A DNA stretch of 64,000 nucleotides from Neurospora intermedia. Taxonomy: Eukaryota > Ascomycota > Sordariomycetes > Sordariales > Sordariaceae. A program made the translations under genes and the position numbers. Below the pieces are notes generated by a model. That model was not told the origin of the DNA, did not search any database, and worked only from the letters and a program-made list of their open reading frames with translations. Location: positions 3,224,001-3,288,000 of the forward strand of contig BTPP01000004.1 of the NCBI GenBank assembly GCA_037102815.1, written 5' to 3'. Shown here in pieces: positions 59,171-64,000 of this stretch (position 1 is its first letter; every line of letters starts with the position of its first letter).

Positions 59171-60643
59171 CTACTCCAAGCCCCCATGGCCCCAGGGATT
59201 CCTTGCCAACCCTTTCATCTCCCTAAGCGCCTCCTCCCCTTCTCCCAACACCATTGTCCCAAATTCTACCGCCAATGCCGCCCACTTCATCACCATCCAC
59301 GTCTCTCCCGCTTTACTATACTCCCTCGCCGCCAATGCATACGCCTCATGAACCGTCCCCCATAACCCTTCCATTTCATGCAAACTCACCAACAATTCTG
59401 CCGCTTTTGTTCTATCCCCTTCCCCCTCCCCTTGCCCTCTACTCCCCATCTTCCACCCTTCCCTCTCCTCTCCCCTTCCCACTGCACTTCCATCATCTTG
59501 CCCTTCCTTCAACAGTCTCCGCACTTTCCTAATCAATCTCACCCTCCGATCCGCTTCCTCCACCCTTCCCCCCGACCGTGAGCAAAGCTCACAAGAGCAC
59601 TCAAACCCCCACGCCGTACTCAGGAGTTTTTGCCGCGCCTTACGGGATCCAAGTGGGTGGATGTAAGAGATGGTGATTTCTTCCCCGGGGAGGATGTCTT
59701 TCACGGCAGTTATCACTTGAACCAGGCCTGGCCCTCCTTTGTTGCTGTTCCAGTCAAATCGGTAATTGGCATTGGGGCGACAGTCGTGATTGAGGCGGGA
59801 GATGGAGGAGGCGAAGACTGTGTACCAGAGGACATCGTTAGGTTCGATTTGGTTGTGGGAAGGAGAGGAGTGAGGAGAAGGAGGCCGAGGTGGAGGTGCG
59901 GGGATGTCAAAAGCGTTAGTGGTTATAATGGTATCCGTCAGGGCTATTCGCGAAAGACCACTGGTGACGCTGGCATTCTTCGATTGTGTGGAGAGGTCGA
60001 AGAAGGCCGAGCGGTGGGCCGGTGGGAGAGAGGAGATGGCGGCGGCTTGGAGTGAGATGTAATCGGTGCGCAGCAGTTCGTCGAAGACGCGGTTGTCGAT
60101 CATGAGAGTCGGGTGTGAGGAGAGTATCACAGAACCGCGAGGGATGCGGGTGCTGGCTATGAGACCCAGGCCTTTACCGGGGATGGAGCTGATGGTGTAT
60201 TTTGCAGGGCTGGATTGAATATTCGAACGCGGAGTGAAGGATAAAAGGGAAGCAAGGGAAGCCGCTCGTTGAGCGGTGGTGATGAAAGAGATTCCTTCGT
60301 CATCGGCGTAGGAAGTGTCTGTGAAGACACAGAATGCATCGTTAGAAACGATGCTGTTGAAGCAGGGAATGGTACTGCTCCAGTTGTGCCCTGGGGAAGT
60401 GTTGAGATCTTCTTGGGGATGCGAGTTGGCACTGTTCTCGGCGTAATAAGTCAACGCATCGGTCTCGCCAGTCCCGAGAATGTCGGCAGCAGAGAATCGG
60501 AGGGGGTCGTCTCCTAGCCCCTCTGGTCCGCACGCTTTGTGATCATGGGCATGATTGTTAGCCTCGTCGACAATGATGTGTTCTTTCTCGTGCGCCCACA
60601 CAATCAGTGCAGCTCCGACCAGCAGCAGCCCGGAGAACTTCAT
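59171..60643 (-). CDS. SET-domain protein with N-terminal signal peptide (490 aa)
   Basis: A single exon starts at ATG 60643. Residues 1-17 (MKFSGLLLVGAALIVWA) form a good secretory signal peptide. The SET domain is split by a long insert. It opens with YTISSIPGKGLGLIAS near 149-164. NHDCRPN at 285-291 is the substrate/SAM pseudoknot motif, EEITISYI is at 321-328, and post-SET cysteines C349-x-C351-x2-C354 follow GFEC. These are the key residues of lysine methyltransferases and look intact. The C-terminal 130 residues are helical, with a Gly/Arg/Glu-rich loop. Histone methylation is unlikely for a secreted protein. Fungi have a group of such SET proteins of unknown substrate. Alternatively the hydrophobic start is a membrane anchor, or translation starts further in. 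Confidence 0.88.
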   Translation of the reverse strand: MKFSGLLLVGAALIVWAHEKEHIIVDEANNHAHDHKACGPEGLGDDPLRFSAADILGTGETDALTYYAENSANSHPQEDLNTSPGHNWSSTIPCFNSIVSNDAFCVFTDTSYADDEGISFITTAQRAASLASLLSFTPRSNIQSSPAKYTISSIPGKGLGLIASTRIPRGSVILSSHPTLMIDNRVFDELLRTDYISLQAAAISSLPPAHRSAFFDLSTQSKNASVTSGLSRIALTDTIITTNAFDIPAPPPRPPSPHSSPSHNQIEPNDVLWYTVFASSISRLNHDCRPNANYRFDWNSNKGGPGLVQVITAVKDILPGEEITISYIHPLGSRKARQKLLSTAWGFECSCELCSRSGGRVEEADRRVRLIRKVRRLLKEGQDDGSAVGRGEEREGWKMGSRGQGEGEGDRTKAAELLVSLHEMEGLWGTVHEAYALAAREYSKAGETWMVMKWAALAVEFGTMVLGEGEEALREMKGLARNPWGHGGLE

Positions 60644-62808
60644 GCTTTAATGGTAAGTTGTGAAGGCAAACGAAGCATAGTAGGAATGAAACCCCCCCTT
60701 CTAGCTATCGAAACGTAGACCATTACTCGTGTTTGCCGTAAATATTGCCCAAAAAGGGTTTGAACAGCTTGCCTTCTATTCAATGTCAACCCAACAATCT
60801 GGGGCCTTTGCCCCAACCCGTCAATCAGGTCGGCTCTGACGACAAAGAAGAATCATCTGGGTAGGGCGGCTTGAAAGGTGCCGAGTTTCATATCACTCTC
60901 CGACGAAATTATCAACACCACATAGTTTCTTGATAAAGTGAAGCATTTGGTTGTGCAAGGCCAAAGATGGATTTTCATCGCACAACGAGCAAAGTCAAGC
61001 TAATAAGCCAATACACGACGTTCTTACAAAGGGGGCTCGAATTAACGCCACACTCCCACTTTCGAGGGATCCATTTGCCAATTCTATGCCAGAAAAAGCA
61101 AAGTCGAATATGCTCTTGTCCAAAGCAGATCTCTAGGTAGACATATAATTTTAGGTCGTAAGGGCAACTCTAACCAGTGTTACATTCCATTTCTTTCCCC
61201 GACTTTTCTCAGCATGTCAACCAAAGTCTTTTACGTTTTGGTACGGATAAAACAAAACTCCAAGCGGCCCAAGCAGTGGCAGAGAGTGCGAGTTGCATTG
61301 ACGTTCAGAAATTTGTCTTTTACTGATAATGACTAATTATAATTCTATCATGGAGATCCCCTCACAGGTTTATCATATTCAATTCTTCCTAGAGTGTTTG
61401 GGGCAGTCTGTTTGCACCCCTTTCCTCAACCCTTGTTTGTGTCGAGATTGGTACTCTCTCCAAACTCAAACTTTCTCTGACTTCACAGATCCTCAAGAAT
61501 AACTTCCATGGAAGTACTGAAACAAAAGTACCCTGCCTCCCTACCTCACTGCCTCCAAACCTCATTACCTTCTTATCTGGCCGCCCCGAAAGTCACTTGG
61601 TAAGGCTCAGTACTTTCCTCTAATCTATCCTTTCCACCTATCGTCCGCTTCAAAGCGACGACGGAAATAATCCTCGCGTTATATGTAGATGTCTCACCTG
61701 CCTTAAAGCTACCTCACCTCTAGCTTAGTGTGCGGTGTACTTTCGACTTTCTTGTTTCATTTTCTGTTTGCTTGGGCTCGTGGCACGCTTCCTTGTCATG
61801 AGGCTTTTCCAGTACTTATACCTTGCAGCCAAGGATATTTGAAACATGTTGTCTCAACCCAAGGGTGGGATTTTCATAGGGCTAACTACGAAGCCGGGAC
61901 GTATCTAGGGTGATGCTTCTAGATTGTACTGTGAGGGAAGGAAAATATTATTTTCCTTGTTACCGAGCTTTTCAACGGTTTGAATTGCCCCTTCAGCTGC
62001 CTATGGATAAATGGTGATAACGTAGAATGGAAGCAATGATCCCCAGATGTAGTCAAAAATAGACCTCGGGATTTTTGTCTTGTATATAGTGGTCTGGTTG
62101 AACCTGAACTTGCATGTCTATTGTCGGTAGACCGCCTAAAAGTCTCACTGACAGCCTGTCAGTCAGTCAATCAGTCAACGCTGTACTGCATGCAGCTGAC
62201 AACTATGTGTCAAATGCGTGGGCTAGAATGTCAGTCTAGAGTACAGACAAATTGGAGTGTGTTACTCACCCTCACCGCGTCTAATTCAGTCCTTTGGGAA
62301 AAGTCCGAGACAGGAACACTCAGTCGGGTCTCTGCCTTTGGTAGCCTGGTGGCGGCATGAAGTATGTCGCAAGCTGAGACACACGAGAGCCGTGATATCT
62401 GGCGCGCGTATGCGAGGAAGCGAAAAACGTGATGAGGCGGGTGAATTCAAGACATATATGCATGGACATGGATATGTACGGTAGGGTACAAAAGGAACTG
62501 GGGACACGCATTGATGGGTGAAGGAAGGTCCAGTACTGTATTAGGGAAGAATTCTAGAAGCAAGATAAGGGAGATTGAGCCAGGGAAAGAGAGAAACTGG
62601 TTGGAAATTACAAGAGCCGCCCGATTTTGTCTTCCGTCATTCCCATCCTCATCTAGAAGGTACCGTGCAGCACGCCATGATCGTTTCCCGTGATAATTTC
62701 CATCTTCCAAATTTGAACAAACATCAATATTAGATGAAACCACAACAGGGCAACAAGCTTAACAGGATGGAAATCCTCTGGGTGGTGTAGTGGTATAGTA
62801 CGCAAGCC

Positions 62809-62839
<31 letters not shown>

Positions 62840-63134
62840 ATGCGAAAAAACGAGACAACGGGTGCAGGAGACAGAGACACATGGAAAAGCAGGTGACATT
62901 CCGTCATCCAGTCGTGATCAGTTATATAATTGAAGCAGCAGCCTGGTGTCACTGAGACGTAAATGTCTCAATATGACCTTGATCGGGACTTTGGGACAGG
63001 GTTTCCGTGGCTTGTCAAAAGCATGTTGACATGTATCTTGTAGCCAGACGTATCTTGTTGGTGTAAGATGTCAGGAATCATTCTATCATCCCAATGAGTG
63101 GCTAGATGAGAAAGAATAGTGCAAACTCACTGGA
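60644..63134. other. Gene-free gap (2.5 kb)
   Basis: No open frame of substance was found. The region contains the promoter of the SET gene at its left end. A tRNA-like D-arm followed by a 29-nt A run lies near 62776-62837. I see nothing else I can name. Confidence 0.45.
62809..62837 (+). repeat. Poly-A run (29 nt)
   Basis: An uninterrupted A run follows GTGGTGTAGTGGTATAGTAC (62783-62802), which folds like the D-arm of a tRNA. Whether it is a retroposed tail or a slipped homopolymer cannot be told from one copy. Confidence 0.7.
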
Positions 63135-63539
63135 TTATTTCTTGGAAGAAGGCTTTCTCGAATCTTCATCTTCACTATCGCTGTAAAGAACGATGCCTAT
63201 GAAGCGCCTGTAGGGCTCTTCGGCTTGGTGAGGGTCCTCCTCATCTGGTCCATACTGAATGATGCCTCTGGCCTGCTTGGCAGTTTTTGGGTCCGGGTCA
63301 TCTGGGCCGTCCATCATGGTCGGATTTTCCCAATCATATTGGGTTAACCCAATGAATGACATGTAGTTGCTGACCACGTTTTCGGTGAAGAAAAGGCTTG
63401 AGCCACAGTTACTGGTGGATCTGATCATGTTGACGTATCGATAGTCGGTGGAGGCGGAAAATGATATGTATCTTGAATGGATATGTAAGTATTGCCCAGT
63501 AAATGAAGAGAAAAGATGAGGCTTCAGTTGGATTCTCAT
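63135..63539 (-). CDS. Possible small unknown protein (134 aa)
   Basis: One open frame runs from ATG 63539 to TAA at 63137-63135, and the frame extends upstream only to a non-ATG codon. The C-terminus is acidic with alternating Asp/Pro (DGPDDPDPKT, GPDEEDPHQ, YSDSEDEDS) and contains YRRFIGIVLYSD. I recognise no family, signal peptide or membrane segment. It would be divergently transcribed from the partial gene to its right, with a TATATATT sequence near 63586 between them. It could instead be a 3' exon of a longer spliced gene. It is kept because the composition looks protein-like, with moderate doubt. Confidence 0.4.
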   Translation of the reverse strand: MRIQLKPHLFSSFTGQYLHIHSRYISFSASTDYRYVNMIRSTSNCGSSLFFTENVVSNYMSFIGLTQYDWENPTMMDGPDDPDPKTAKQARGIIQYGPDEEDPHQAEEPYRRFIGIVLYSDSEDEDSRKPSSKK

Positions 63540-63747
63540 TGTCGAGTGTCCGATATATCTCACCGTCTCTGCTGACCAAGGAGGCTTATATATTTCAGCC
63601 GTCCGAACGGACAACGCTTTGACCCAACATCGTGACTGCCATGGCAGGACATCATCTCATGATACACACAGCGTTTATCGAGGGCTATTCTCTTGGGCTG
63701 AGCTCACAGTCCTGATCACATCAAGCTCTCTCAGCATCAATGCCACC

Positions 63748-63951
63748 ATGACCTTGGTTGTCAACACTGATGCCAAGGCTCACAGCTTAAGTCAAGATCG
63801 CACTTCCACCTCCGCAGGCTTCAATCAGCCCGAAGGCAATACAGACTTACAATACACCGTTGAGGAAGACGAGCCGTACGACTTTGCCCTCCTGCGTCAC
63901 AAGTTGATCGTTTGCTGCGGCCTTCCGTACGTTAATTCTCATAGTAAGAGG
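63748..63951 (+). CDS. First exon of an unknown gene running off the window
   Basis: ATG 63748 lies in the good context CCACCATGACC. 68 codons read MTLVVNTDAKAHSLSQ and end in HSKR, followed directly by a donor-like GTAAGC in phase 0 at 63952. If unspliced, the frame stops two codons later. Residues YTVEEDEPYDFALLRHKL look like folded protein. I recognise no family. The continuation would be beyond 64000. Confidence 0.45.
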
Positions 63952-64000
63952 GTAAGCTGAGAAGGACGGAGGAGTCAGACCGGGGAAGTCTTCCTATTCC

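Noticed and set aside
1-64000. Retroelements, virus-derived genes, CRISPR arrays or prokaryotic operons
   Set aside because: No reverse transcriptase, integrase, capsid or envelope-like frames, no long terminal direct repeats and no regular repeat-spacer arrays were seen.

Overview
The window looks like nuclear DNA of a filamentous ascomycete, most likely a Sordariomycete of the Neurospora/Sordaria/Podospora kind. Genes are intron-poor with short GT..CTAAC/CTGAC..AG introns (50-90 nt in most cases). There is an intron-bearing tRNA-Pro, two Zn2Cys6-type regulators, a C2H2 regulator with a very long leader, a HeLo-domain protein and a NACHT-ankyrin NOD-like receptor, a gene mix typical of that group. 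I recognise no retroelement or viral remnant. Gene models below were spliced by eye and checked for reading-frame continuity at each junction. Layout: 1-11.5 kb holds a mariner-type miniature transposon (676-1300), tRNA-Pro(AGG) with an 18-nt intron (1670-1759), a variant zinc-cluster regulator on the minus strand (2261-5804), a 4-kb gene-free gap with a purine/poly-A tract, and a conserved unknown 444-residue protein on the minus strand (9966-11466). 11.5-22.4 kb is dominated by a 7.7-kb gene-free region leading into a C2H2 regulator (19136-22374). That gene has an ATG-free leader of about 730 nt, a 1358-nt first intron rich in GGAT/GGAC, and an intron just after its stop. 24.3-26.2 kb encodes a HeLo-domain protein fused to a degenerate kinase, an architecture like MLKL. 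30.4-32.6 kb encodes a Zn2Cys6 regulator. A 4.8-kb gap follows, containing a cluster of TTCGCCGA motifs. 37.4-39.6 kb encodes an ABCG half-transporter, followed tail-to-tail by a single-pass membrane protein with an extracellular Cys-rich PAN/apple-like domain (39.9-41.2 kb). 41.2-43.1 kb holds a relic of a NOD-like receptor gene, tandem degenerate repeats and a 24-nt poly-C run, next to an intact 1354-residue alpha/beta-hydrolase-NACHT-ankyrin receptor (43082-47305). 48.7-50.9 kb encodes a secreted type-B carboxylesterase. 52.1-57.9 kb is a housekeeping block on the minus strand: NADH pyrophosphatase with a likely peroxisomal C-terminus, ribosomal protein uL1/L10a, and a Ybp1/DUF1760-type Yap1-binding protein. 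58.6-58.9 kb holds a second TA-flanked miniature transposon. 59.2-60.6 kb encodes a SET-domain protein with an apparent signal peptide. The right end has a possible small gene and the first exon of a gene running off the window. There are no operons. The genes are independent transcription units. The two self/non-self type receptors (HeLo-pseudokinase and NACHT-ankyrin) are the most unusual content, together with the relic beside the latter and the unusual leader and intron of the C2H2 gene.
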